A DNA stretch of 36,169 nucleotides from Acanthopleuribacter pedis (GTDB lineage: Bacteria; Acidobacteriota; Holophagae; Acanthopleuribacterales; Acanthopleuribacteraceae): NCBI RefSeq assembly GCF_017377855.1, contig NZ_JAFREP010000056.1:1-36169 (forward strand), read 5' to 3'. The translations under genes were made by a program, and so were the position numbers. Positions 14,143 through 22,246 of the stretch are shown in pieces. Position 1 is the stretch's first letter. Each line of letters begins with the position of its first letter. Under the pieces are notes generated by a model. It did no database searches, was not told the origin of the DNA, and saw only the letters and a list, made by a program, of their open reading frames with translations.

Positions 14143-15756
14143 ATGGTTCAGATTGGTCGTACCAACCGTTTACAGATTGTCCGCTGGACCCCGCAAGGCC
14201 CCTATCTCGGCGCCGACCACGGGGATATTCTGCTACCAGAAAAATACGCCCCGGAAGACGCCGACGTCGGCGATTGGGTTGAGGTCTTTATTTATCTCGA
14301 CTCCGAGGAACGCCTGATTGCCACCACCCAAACGCCCCTCGCGGAGGTCGATCAATTCGCCGCGCTGCGCGTGATTAAGGCGATGGAGATTGGCGCCTTT
14401 TTGGACTGGGGTTTGGACAAGGATTTATTGGTTCCCCTGCGCGAGCAAGGCAAAGCCCTGGAAGAGGGCGACATCGCCGTGGTGCGTATTTGCCTGGAGG
14501 AAGGCCGTAACCGGCTTTACGCCACCAACAAGCTCAACCAGTTCCTCAGCTTTGAGGAGGTCCCCTATCGCCGCGGCCAACAAGTTCAACTCCTGATCAG
14601 CAACCACACCGGCCTCGGCGCCTACGCGGTGGTTGACCAAACCTATTCCGGGTTTATTTACCGCTCCAGCGAAGAGCAAGAACTACCGGAAATCGGCGCG
14701 CGTGTGCCGGGTTACATAGTTAAAGTGCGCGACGACGGCAAAATCGACCTCACCCTCAAACCCATGGGGATCACCGGACTCTTGGAAGCACGCAAAAAAA
14801 TTCTGGCCGCGCTCGAAGCAGGCGGCGGTCGTCTCAACCTCACCGACGACAGCGATCCCGAAACTATCAAAGCACGCCTGGCCATTAGCAAAAAACAGTT
14901 TAAACGCGCCCTCGGCATCTTAAAGAAAGAAGACATGATCTTTTTGGAGGAATCCGGCATCGCCGTGAACCCCAACCCACAACCGCGTTCCAAGCGCCGC
15001 GACGACGAACACGACGATGGCGAACATCCCCACCGTCGTACCCCCGGCAACCAGCGCAAGGCGTTCAGCGCCAACCGTGGTCGCCCCGTCGGCAAAGGTC
15101 CCCGTCGCCGTGATGAACGGGACGAACGCGGCGGCGAGAGACACCGTCGGGACGGCGAAGGCTACCGTCGGGACGGCGAGAGACACCGACGGGACGGAGA
15201 GGCACACCGACGGGACGGCGAGAGACACCGACGGGACGGCGAGAGACACCGACGGGACGGAGAGGGACACCGTCGGGACGGAGAGGGACACCGTCGGGAT
15301 GGCGAGGCCCACCGTCGGGACGGCGAAAGACATCGTCGGGACGGCGAGGCCCACCGTCGGGACGGCGAAAGACATCGTCGGGACGGCGAGGCACGACGAC
15401 ACGATAGCGGCGCACGCGGCAGAGGCCGCTACGAGGGCGGAACCACCGGACGCGATACCGATTCGCGCCCACGGGGACGCTATGACCAAAACCGCGAGTA
15501 CAGCCGTCACCGCGATGAACAAGACAGTGAACGCGGCCGTAGAAGCGATGAAAAGCAACAGCCCCGCGGCAACAAAAGCCGCGACCACCGAAAAGGAACC
15601 GCTAAGAAAAAAACCCCAACCGCCGCTGCACCCATCTTCAAAAAGGCCGTGGACGACAACCATCCCTTTGCCCGTTTCGCCAATGCACCCGGCGGCCAGA
15701 GTTCCCCGAAAAAGAAAAAAACCGCGCGGCCCAAACCCAAACCTAAGAAGGATTAA
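14143..15756 (+). CDS. CvfB-family S1 RNA-binding protein with long repetitive charged C-terminal tail
   Basis: A 537-residue protein. The first ~275 residues match the CvfB (conserved virulence factor B/YitL) family. The S1-like domains include IGRTNRLQIVRWTPQGPYL, IGAFLDWGLDKDLLVP and VRDDGKIDLTLKP. They are followed by a winged helix (about 225-275: AISKKQFKRALGILKKEDMIFLEESGI). CvfB binds RNA and affects expression of virulence factors in Staphylococcus. CvfB proteins are normally about 280-300 residues. Here an extra ~260-residue basic/acidic, probably disordered tail is fused on, with 12 heptads of HRRDGE(R/A/G) at 334-417 and a Lys-rich end (SPKKKKTARPKPKPKKD). Such tails are typical of RNA-binding or condensate-forming proteins. 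The ATG at 14143 is used because AGGAGG lies at 14133-14138; the upstream in-frame GTG lacks such a site. Confidence 0.93.
   Translation: MVQIGRTNRLQIVRWTPQGPYLGADHGDILLPEKYAPEDADVGDWVEVFIYLDSEERLIATTQTPLAEVDQFAALRVIKAMEIGAFLDWGLDKDLLVPLREQGKALEEGDIAVVRICLEEGRNRLYATNKLNQFLSFEEVPYRRGQQVQLLISNHTGLGAYAVVDQTYSGFIYRSSEEQELPEIGARVPGYIVKVRDDGKIDLTLKPMGITGLLEARKKILAALEAGGGRLNLTDDSDPETIKARLAISKKQFKRALGILKKEDMIFLEESGIAVNPNPQPRSKRRDDEHDDGEHPHRRTPGNQRKAFSANRGRPVGKGPRRRDERDERGGERHRRDGEGYRRDGERHRRDGEAHRRDGERHRRDGERHRRDGEGHRRDGEGHRRDGEAHRRDGERHRRDGEAHRRDGERHRRDGEARRHDSGARGRGRYEGGTTGRDTDSRPRGRYDQNREYSRHRDEQDSERGRRSDEKQQPRGNKSRDHRKGTAKKKTPTAAAPIFKKAVDDNHPFARFANAPGGQSSPKKKKTARPKPKPKKD
15142..15393 (+). repeat. 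21-bp in-frame tandem repeat (12 units) encoding HRRDGE(R/A/G)
   Basis: Twelve consecutive 21-bp units based on CACCGTCGGGACGGCGAGA encode heptapeptides HRRDGER/A/G (the second begins with Tyr). Codon-level variants (CGT/CGA, GGC/GGA) alternate in blocks, as expected from unequal crossing-over or slippage. Copy number is likely variable between strains. Confidence 0.95.
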
Positions 15757-15930
15757 CCGACGCGGCAAAACGCCCCTCTTGCCCGGCAATATCTGCCGAT
15801 GGGCTAATCTCGCAGGGAACACCCGCTCTTAAAGTTTCACAACCAGCTCGAAACAAATACTTTAACAAACATTTCATGGATTCATTGATTGGCAGCCCTC
15901 TTGCTCTTAGCAAGGCAGGGAGGTACGCCT

Positions 15931-17220
15931 ATGTTACCTACATTCTATTCCGCCCTTACCGGATTGCGCGCGCATGCCACGGGCCTTAACGTGGTCGGCA
16001 ACAATTTGGCCAACATCAATACCGCCGGTTTCAAACGCGGCACCATTAATTTCTCGCAACTGATGGTCAACCAAGTCGGCAACAACAACGGCGCGGTTAA
16101 CCCCATGCAATTCGGCCTGGGAACCCGTACCGAGTCGATTTCACCCGCATTTTTCCAGGGTGCAATCAGCCGCAGCGGCAACAACACCAACCTGGCCTTA
16201 CAAGGCGAGGGTTTTTTCCAAGTTTCCGACGGCACCGATATCGCCTACACCCGCGCCGGCAACTTCACTTTTGATCGCAACGGCGAATTAAAGTCCTCCA
16301 ATGGCTGGGCCGTGCTCGGCTACACCCAGGTCGACGCCGACGGCAATGTGGTGCGCTCCGGCACCCCCGCCCCACTGACCATTGACTTCGAGGAACCCTC
16401 ACCCCCCCGTGCCACCCAAACCGTTCGTTACATCACCAACCTCAGTTCCGAAACGGAAACCGGCGGAGATTTCCAAACCAACATCGACATCTGGGACGAT
16501 ACCGGCCAAAAACGCCGGCTCAACCTCACCTTCACCAAAGATGAGGCCGTCAACGCGTGGAGTTACCAATTCACCACCGATGAAGGCACCGTTGTCGACG
16601 GCACCGGCACCGTCACCTTCGACGCCCAAGGTCGCTTGGCCACCTTAAACGGGGTCGATATCAACGACCCCGCCATCACCAACCCCACGATTAATGTCAC
16701 CGGCCTGCCCGCCGACGCCGAGGGCAACACCCCGGGCGATCTCAGCTTCAACTGGGATTTGGTCGAGTTCATTTCCCAACCCGACGGCACCATCACCAAC
16801 GACAGCTACCTCACCAACTTCTCCGGTTTCTCCACCAACGGGACCTTCTTTCAAGACGGCTTCGGCAGCGGCGACCTGAACCGCATTGAATTCATGCAGG
16901 ACGGAACCATGTTGGGTTTTTTCAGCAACGGGGAGACCCATGCCTTGGGCGCGGTCGCCGTCGCCAACTTCAATAACCGCGAAGGACTGCGCCAAATCGA
17001 CAGCAACTTCTACGAGGCCACCGCCGCTTCCGGTGAAGCCTTTTTTGCCGAGAACAACGGGGGCACGGTCATCTTCGGCGGCGCACTGGAATCTAGTAAT
17101 GTGGATATCGCCGACGAGTTCACGGATTTAATCATTCACCAACGGGGCTACCAATCCAACTCAAAATCGGTGACCACCGCCGATCAAATTTTGCAAGAAA
17201 TTCTCGGCCTTAAACGATAG
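15931..17220 (+). CDS. flgE: Flagellar hook protein FlgE-like
   Basis: A 429-residue flagellar rod/hook family protein. The N-terminal signature is MLPTFYSALTGLRAHATGLN then VVGNNLANINTAGFKRG. The middle has GEGFFQVSDGTDIAYTRAGNFTFDRNGELKSSNGWAVLGY (about residues 91-131) and a FlgE-type D2-like segment. The C-terminus is VDIADEFTDLIIHQRGYQSN then SKSVTTADQILQEIL, the helix that packs in the hook tube. It would polymerise outside the cell after export by the flagellar type III apparatus. The start is the ATG at 15931 with AGGGAGG upstream; a frame-start 14 codons earlier is not supported. No other flagellar genes adjoin it (usually flgD or fliK), so it stands alone, 174 nt after the CvfB-like gene. 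Confidence 0.93.
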   Translation: MLPTFYSALTGLRAHATGLNVVGNNLANINTAGFKRGTINFSQLMVNQVGNNNGAVNPMQFGLGTRTESISPAFFQGAISRSGNNTNLALQGEGFFQVSDGTDIAYTRAGNFTFDRNGELKSSNGWAVLGYTQVDADGNVVRSGTPAPLTIDFEEPSPPRATQTVRYITNLSSETETGGDFQTNIDIWDDTGQKRRLNLTFTKDEAVNAWSYQFTTDEGTVVDGTGTVTFDAQGRLATLNGVDINDPAITNPTINVTGLPADAEGNTPGDLSFNWDLVEFISQPDGTITNDSYLTNFSGFSTNGTFFQDGFGSGDLNRIEFMQDGTMLGFFSNGETHALGAVAVANFNNREGLRQIDSNFYEATAASGEAFFAENNGGTVIFGGALESSNVDIADEFTDLIIHQRGYQSNSKSVTTADQILQEILGLKR

Positions 17221-18135
17221 GACAAAACCAGGCGACGTGCAGCCTTTCCAGCCCCGTTGCAGCATCGAGGCAAAAAAGGTAGCGCGTATCCTGGTTTTCA
17301 ATACAGGCACAGGGCGTCGGCGAAGCATGCCAACCCAGCCCAAAGAACCCGCTGGAGCAGCCAATCACCCACCCGACGGAACCGGCCGCTTTCTTCACAG
17401 GTACCAAGCCACGGGAAAGAGATACATAAGCCGGTACATTAATGTATGGCATAGAGGGAACAAAAATGCCGGCCCCGTTTCACACCACGAAAGCCCGAGG
17501 CGACCCGACACGCAAGAAAAAAAGATCCCTACCGAAAAGATCTCGCGAGGACGCCCCGCCCAGAACCACCTAAATACCTGACTTACAACAATTTAAAATT
17601 TTTATTCTAGAAAATTTTTACCGCAACCCAAGGTCTCCCAGCCATAAAGCGTACATTTTTTTGACACATTTTTCACGCACTGTTGATCTTAGGCATTGAC
17701 AAATATCAGAAATTTATTAATCTAAAAGCGGTTATAGAATCGGAAAAGGGAGAAAGTCGTTCATTCATTTTTCTATGAACCCCCCGAACCCAAGTGACAC
17801 CTTTTCGGTCACTTACCGCGGCTTTACCACCGCAACCCGCCAGGTCGAAACACCCGTATGTGACCCGGCAAAACCAACTGCTTTAGCCCATTGCAGCAAG
17901 GTCGGTCTCGCACCGTGAATAAAGCGACAAACCCCTTTGGGTTTGAACAATCGCTTTCCACCCGAAACCCAACGCGCCGACTTGCCGCACGAACCCTAAA
18001 GCCAACGGCCGCTTATGAGCCATGTCTTGCACAAGCGTCGTTTAAGTCTTCCCCAAGCTTAATACGGCACTGGTGCATCCTCCCGAAGCAGCACCCACCC
18101 TCCTGCTTCCCATTTCCTGTATATGAGGAGACACC
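17221..18135. other. Long 5' region before the first subtilase; no gene recognised
   Basis: 915 bp without a supported gene. It begins with an inverted repeat AAAACCAGG (17224-17232) / CCTGGTTTT (17290-17298) just after flgE, possibly part of its transcript end. The stretch 17580-17760 is markedly AT-rich. A small stem GTGACACC..GGTCAC lies near 17793-17815. Short frames here (for example 17891-18139) have unnatural composition and no ribosome binding site. Confidence 0.6.
17696..17723 (+). promoter_or_regulatory. Candidate sigma-70 promoter upstream of first subtilase
   Basis: TTGACA (17696-17701), a 16-bp spacer and TAATCT (17718-17723) lie in an AT-rich stretch about 410 bp before the subtilase ATG. 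If used, the transcript has a long 5' leader. Pattern only. Confidence 0.35.
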
Positions 18136-19344
18136 ATGAAATTGCTGAAACTGTTCCTGATCACGTTCGTCCTGCTGCCATCACCCCTTTTCGCCCAACA
18201 AGACTTCGTTGTCGCCCTTTCTTTTCCCGCCAACATCACCAACGTTGTCAACGATTTGACCATCAGCCAATACGAATCCTCCAGCGACAATTTGTTCCAC
18301 AAGATCGTGGTAACCGACAACCTGTCAGCCACTGAAATCCTGGAGCAGCTCAACAGCAACGGTGCCGTATTCCACGCCGAGGCCAACAAAAGCGTCCAAC
18401 TCGACTCCATCGACACCCCCGTCATTCTCGATTCACGCTCCATCCTCATGCTTGACGACGACCTCAACCAACTGCCCGGCGGCTCTTCAAACCCCTTGGA
18501 AATTTGGGACCAACCCTTCCACCGCTTAATTGAACACCGTGAAGTCATGCGCTACGCCCGCGGCGCCGGCATGACCGTCGCCGTCATCGACACCGGCGTC
18601 GACACCAGCCATCCGTTCCTGAGCCCTTACCTGATTAACGGCTACGATTTCATCGACAACGACTGGGACCCCAACGAAGAAAATGCGGTTTACGGCATCA
18701 CCGGGGCAAATGAAATTGGCTACGGTCACGGCACCCACGTCGCCGGCATCATCCGCTTGGTCGCCCCGGACGCCAACATCATGCCGATCCGCGTCGTTGA
18801 CAGCAGAGGCCATGCCGAACTGTTCGACGTCATTCAGGGCATCGCCCACGCGGTCAAAAACAATGCCGACGTCATCAACATGAGCTTCAGCGTCAGCGAA
18901 ACCTCCCCCCTGCTCAACCTCTGGATCGACGAAGCACACCGCAACAACATCCTGGTCGTGACCTCCGCCGGTAACGAAAACACCAGCAACCTTAATTTCC
19001 CCGCCAACATCCCCGGCGTGGTCACCGTCAGTTCCATCACCAACACCGGTTACAAGTCCGGCTTCGCCAACTACGGAAACCTGGTTGATCTGGTCGCCCC
19101 CGGCGAACAAATCACCAGTTGCTACCCGGGCGGCGGCTGGGCCGGCCGCAGTGGCACCTCAATGGCAACCCCCATGGTCGCCGCCCAAGCCGCGGTCTTG
19201 CGCAGCTACCGCACCGCTACCAGCCGTGACGACCTCGTTCGCGCCATCTACTACACCTCTTACTCGGTCTCCTACCTCAACCCCGGCAGAGGCCTGGGCG
19301 AGGGCCTGATCGACATGTGGAAAGCCCTGGTCTGGGTCCACTAA
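18136..19344 (+). CDS. Secreted subtilisin-family (S8) serine protease, paralog 1
   Basis: A 402-residue preproenzyme. The signal peptide is MKLLKLFLITFVLLPSPLFA, then QQ. A prodomain of about 105 residues ends with LDSRSILMLDDD, and the catalytic domain covers about 130-400. The triad is visible as D152 (VAVIDTGVDTSHP), H198 (YGHGTHVAGI) and S342 (RSGTSMATP); the oxyanion Asn is in VTSAGNEN. It should be exported and act as an endopeptidase after prodomain removal. No C-terminal binding domain is present. AGGAG precedes the ATG. The second subtilase (20616-21866) shares the same layout and the DSRSIxMLDDD element, so the two are a tandem duplication. A terminator follows at 19383. Confidence 0.95.
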   Translation: MKLLKLFLITFVLLPSPLFAQQDFVVALSFPANITNVVNDLTISQYESSSDNLFHKIVVTDNLSATEILEQLNSNGAVFHAEANKSVQLDSIDTPVILDSRSILMLDDDLNQLPGGSSNPLEIWDQPFHRLIEHREVMRYARGAGMTVAVIDTGVDTSHPFLSPYLINGYDFIDNDWDPNEENAVYGITGANEIGYGHGTHVAGIIRLVAPDANIMPIRVVDSRGHAELFDVIQGIAHAVKNNADVINMSFSVSETSPLLNLWIDEAHRNNILVVTSAGNENTSNLNFPANIPGVVTVSSITNTGYKSGFANYGNLVDLVAPGEQITSCYPGGGWAGRSGTSMATPMVAAQAAVLRSYRTATSRDDLVRAIYYTSYSVSYLNPGRGLGEGLIDMWKALVWVH

Positions 19345-19382
19345 ACAACCCCACAAGCAACGGGCCCGAACCCGCTGCACCC

Positions 19383-19415
19383 AAAGGCGACGCGCTCCGG
19401 CACGTCGCCTTTTTT
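19383..19415 (+). terminator. Intrinsic terminator after subtilase 1
   Basis: AAAGGCGACG (19383-19392) pairs with CGTCGCCTTT (19403-19412) and runs into TTTTTTAA, 39 nt after the stop codon. Confidence 0.85.
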
Positions 19416-19550
19416 AATGGCTCAACAACAAACCAACCAGAACATGAAGTCCCGCAAAAACACCCCGCTCCCATTTCCCACAAGGCTTGGTCGCGAAAAG
19501 CTGAAAGCCCCATGCGTACGAAGATGACGACCGAGAGACGGTACAGGGGT

Positions 19551-19665
19551 CCGACCTTTCGCGGGGCCGACCCTTCGCGGGGCCGACCTCTCGGCGCAGC
19601 AGCTGAGGCGAAGGCGGCTCGACCGAATAAGACAGGAGGCCGCCCCGCGGGAGGCCGCCCCGCGG
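19551..19665. repeat. Short GC-rich tandem repeats (16-bp and 15-bp units)
   Basis: CCGACCTTTCGCGGGG (19551-19566) is repeated at 19567-19582 with one change, and a partial third copy follows. Then GAGGCCGCCCCGCGG occurs twice (19636-19650 and 19651-19665), with a degenerate third. The second motif is roughly the reverse complement of part of the first, so the two blocks could fold on each other. Confidence 0.8.
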
Positions 19666-20203
19666 AAAGCCGCCCAATCGCAATCACATGGGCTGCCCCA
19701 CGGCGGAATTCCTTGTGAGAAATGCGGGCTAGAAATGAGAAAAGCGGCGAATTCTCAAGGGAAAGAATTCGCCGCCTGTGCAGATCGACCGTCACGCCAG
19801 TAGAGGTCGACGAGGCTATTGATGGTGTAAAAATCCTCGCGTTTATCGTCGAAAAAAAGGACGAAGGGTTTCTGCAAACCCTAAATCAACTCGCAAACAT
19901 ACAATAGTATGAGAGCTATATGCTATTCATACATTGCGAGTTCATAGAAGCCACCATGGAATGTGGCAAATCTCCTCGGTGGAAGAAGTGTCCAACCAGC
20001 ACAGGAACGAGGCAATCGTATCGCGTCGCTCTACCCCATAAGTACCCATGCCGTCCCGGCAGATACGCTTTTTTTTATTTTTTTTCAAAAAAAGCGCATT
20101 CATCACCCAAGATCAATAATTCAAACACCTTACACCTAAAAAAATATTCACCGGAACCCACCGCCACTTCCCCTCCCAAAGAAAAACCGCAACGCTTAAA
20201 CCG

Positions 20204-20242
20204 AAGAAGCCCGATAACTCGCGGCTCTTATCGGGCTTCTTT
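20204..20242. terminator. Strong hairpin, probable intrinsic terminator
   Basis: AAGAAGCCCGATAA (20204-20217) pairs perfectly with TTATCGGGCTTCTT (20228-20241), with a 10-nt loop. It ends in only a short T run on the plus strand, and no gene of its own is apparent. It may insulate the second subtilase from upstream transcription. Confidence 0.5.
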
Positions 20243-20471
20243 GGTAAAAACACATGGTGTCGAGAACACATTCGCATTAACCCCAACACAGCGTCCAAGA
20301 CACGCCGACAAGACCCAGTAACCCATCTATGGCGACTTTTCAAGCAAATCACGCCTAAAAATAATGATAAACCGCACAACGCCAACACTTTGAATAAAAC
20401 AAGGCTACAACTTTCTTCTGTATAGACGCGGCCCGCGTTAATTTACACGATCACCTTTATAGAAAAAGTGA

Positions 20472-20500
20472 TTGACCTCTCTTTTCCCTTCTTATATTAA
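20472..20500 (+). promoter_or_regulatory. Candidate sigma-70 promoter of subtilase 2
   Basis: TTGACC (20472-20477), a 17-bp spacer and TATTAA (20495-20500) lie in AT-rich DNA about 115 bp before the ATG at 20616. The spacing and distance are reasonable. The open frame's nominal start at 20472 falls inside this promoter, which supports the later ATG. Confidence 0.5.
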
Positions 20501-20615
20501 TAAAGTCAACTTTGATTCATTCCCATTTTTATCTCATCGATTTACTCCCTTTTTTGGTTTGTGCTCACCCCCCAATAACAGGCCTTCCCACTCGAAGTTT
20601 CCCCGAGGAGTACTC

Positions 20616-21866
20616 ATGTATTACCTTCGATTCGCCTTCATTTTCTTTCCTTTCGGTCTCACCTTCGCTGCTCGTCACCACGTCATTTTGACCTTTGATC
20701 ACTCTGTTAACCTCACCTACGAATTACGCAACTACCAAGTCGTCACCTCCTCCCAAGGCGAGGAGATCAATTCATACCGGGTTACCATCGAAAGCCCACT
20801 CAGCCAAAACACGCTTATCCAAGAACTTAGCCAAATCGCTACCGTGGCCGAAGCCAACCAAAAAGCAAAAATCCGCGAAATGATGGGCGCCGGTCAAGTG
20901 GACTCTCGCTCCATCGTCATGCTCGATGACGACCACGATGCGCCCGACCCCGATTGGATCAGAGAACGCGACAACGACGAACGCCCCGATCCCAGCATTT
21001 ACGGCCAGGACTGGCTGGATCGTATTCGCGTCGACAAAGCCTGGCCCCACAGCACCGGACAAGGGGTGGTGGTCGCGGTACTCGACACCGGCATCGACAT
21101 GAACCACGAATATTTGCGCGACAACATCAGCCCATGGGGGATCGATTTCGTCGACGAGGATTACGACCCCTCGGAGGAACGACGCGGCATTGACACCAAC
21201 GGCAACGGCGTGCTCGACGAGGGCTGGGGCCACGGCACCCATGTCGCCGGCATCATCAAAACGGTCGCCCCCGATGTCATCCTTTTGCCCATCCGCATCG
21301 CCGACAGCGACGGCCACGCCGAGTTGTTCGACATCGTGGAAGGCATCGCCTACGCCACCATGATGGGTGTCGACATTATCAACCTCAGCATGAGCATCGA
21401 CAAACCCTCACCGATTCTGCAGGATTGGCTGGCCTACGCCCAAGCACTCAACATCACCATTGTGACCTCCGCCGGCAACAACAACCTCAACGAGGTCAAG
21501 TATCCCGGCAATGTTCGCGGCGTCATCACGGTCACGTCCATCGGCGAAGACTTGGTTAAATCTCCTTTCGCCAATTACGCCTATGACGTTTCGGTTGCCG
21601 CCCAGGGAGAAAACGTCCTTTCCACGGCGCCCGGCAACCGCTACATCTACCGTTCCGGCACCTCGATGGCCGCCCCCATCGTTGCCGGCCAGGCGGCCAT
21701 CATCCTCCAACTGGTCCCCTACGCGTCCCGTTGGTATGTCGAGGATCGCATTCTCTGGACCGCCAAACCGATTTACCACGTAAACGCCTTCCAGCACTGG
21801 GACAAACTCGGAACGGGATACGCCGATGTTTGGAACGCGATCACGGTGGAGAATCTGAAAAAGTAA
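20616..21866 (+). CDS. Secreted subtilisin-family (S8) serine protease, paralog 2
   Basis: A 416-residue preproenzyme. The signal peptide is MYYLRFAFIFFPFGLTFAA. The prodomain runs to about 115 and ends in VDSRSIVMLDDDHD. The catalytic domain has D157 (VAVLDTGIDMNHE), H206 (WGHGTHVAGI) and S350 (RSGTSMAAP), with the oxyanion Asn in VTSAGNNN. Asp-rich insertions lie on both sides of the Asp box (DPDWIRERDNDERPDPS; DTNGNGVLDEG). The latter resembles a calcium-binding DxNxNGxxD loop, absent from paralog 1. GAGGAG precedes the ATG at 20616. It has its own candidate promoter and a weak terminator hairpin downstream, so it is probably transcribed independently of paralog 1. Confidence 0.95.
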   Translation: MYYLRFAFIFFPFGLTFAARHHVILTFDHSVNLTYELRNYQVVTSSQGEEINSYRVTIESPLSQNTLIQELSQIATVAEANQKAKIREMMGAGQVDSRSIVMLDDDHDAPDPDWIRERDNDERPDPSIYGQDWLDRIRVDKAWPHSTGQGVVVAVLDTGIDMNHEYLRDNISPWGIDFVDEDYDPSEERRGIDTNGNGVLDEGWGHGTHVAGIIKTVAPDVILLPIRIADSDGHAELFDIVEGIAYATMMGVDIINLSMSIDKPSPILQDWLAYAQALNITIVTSAGNNNLNEVKYPGNVRGVITVTSIGEDLVKSPFANYAYDVSVAAQGENVLSTAPGNRYIYRSGTSMAAPIVAGQAAIILQLVPYASRWYVEDRILWTAKPIYHVNAFQHWDKLGTGYADVWNAITVENLKK

Positions 21867-21873
21867 CCCATCA

Positions 21874-21912
21874 AGCCCGACCGACAGGCCTTATGCGCGG
21901 TCGGGCTCTTCT
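21874..21912 (+). terminator. Hairpin after subtilase 2
   Basis: AGCCCGACCG (21874-21883) pairs with CGGTCGGGCT (21898-21907), just after the stop codon. It is followed by a short pyrimidine run (CTTCT). A likely but T-poor terminator. Confidence 0.6.
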
Positions 21913-21929
21913 GGTTGTGGCTTTTATGG

Positions 21930-22085
21930 GCGCCGATGGGCATCGCTTTGTATTCGTTTTTTCTCAGGAAGCCGGGATTTTTTCAGGATGGCGAGGAGCA
22001 CCCTTTCCCTTTCGTGAGGGATCGCGCATGCGGATAATGCCGTCACTTCGTTGATCCGAACTCACTTAGGATGCGCACGGATGAG
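21930..22085 (+). repeat. Dispersed repeat family R2, copy 2
   Basis: GGGCATCGCTTTGTATTCGT, then TTTCTCAGGA, GGATTTTTTCAGGATG, and GCGGATAATGCCGTCACTTC. This order parallels GGGCTTGGCTTTACCTTC, TTTCTCACGA, TGTTTAGGATGCGG and GCGGATAGAGCCGTCGCTTT near 35190-35300. The rest of 21913-22246 holds no gene that I can support. Confidence 0.5.
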
Positions 22086-22246
22086 ATCTTTGCCGGATCG
22101 ACCCGTTAGAAGACCATGATCCAGGTGGACCCAGCCATCCGCGGCGCCTCTTCTATCTATCCTGATATCCTAAGAAATCCTAAAAAGACCCAAGCTCGAA
22201 CGCGAACCCACCACCAAAACCAACAACAAAACCTAGAAAAGTCCTA

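Larger units (their letters stand above)
19416..20471. other. 1-kb non-coding spacer between the paralogous subtilases, rich in repeats and hairpins
   Basis: No supported gene. Visible items are two short GC-rich tandem repeats (19551-19665), a 12-bp hairpin GCGGCGAATTCT/AGAATTCGCCGC (19744-19775), a 41-codon protein-like minus-strand remnant (19758-19880), a T/A-rich hairpin near 20060-20090 and a 14-bp stem at 20204-20241. The composition shifts from GC-rich to AT-rich towards the second subtilase. The mosaic looks like debris of several small elements. Confidence 0.6.

Noticed and set aside
14920..15822. 300-residue minus-strand frame opposite the CvfB-like tail
   Set aside because: It exists only because the 21-bp repeat keeps all frames open. 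The plus-strand gene has AGGAGG and conserved domains.
17224..17298. Third copy of repeat family R1
   Set aside because: Only the CGTTGCAGC word is shared; block order and the other words do not match.
17821..17960. c-di-GMP (GEMM) riboswitch upstream of subtilase 1
   Set aside because: Some CCGGCAAAACC-like words occur, but the conserved GGGCAAACC...GACGCAAAGCC core and tetraloop/receptor layout are missing.
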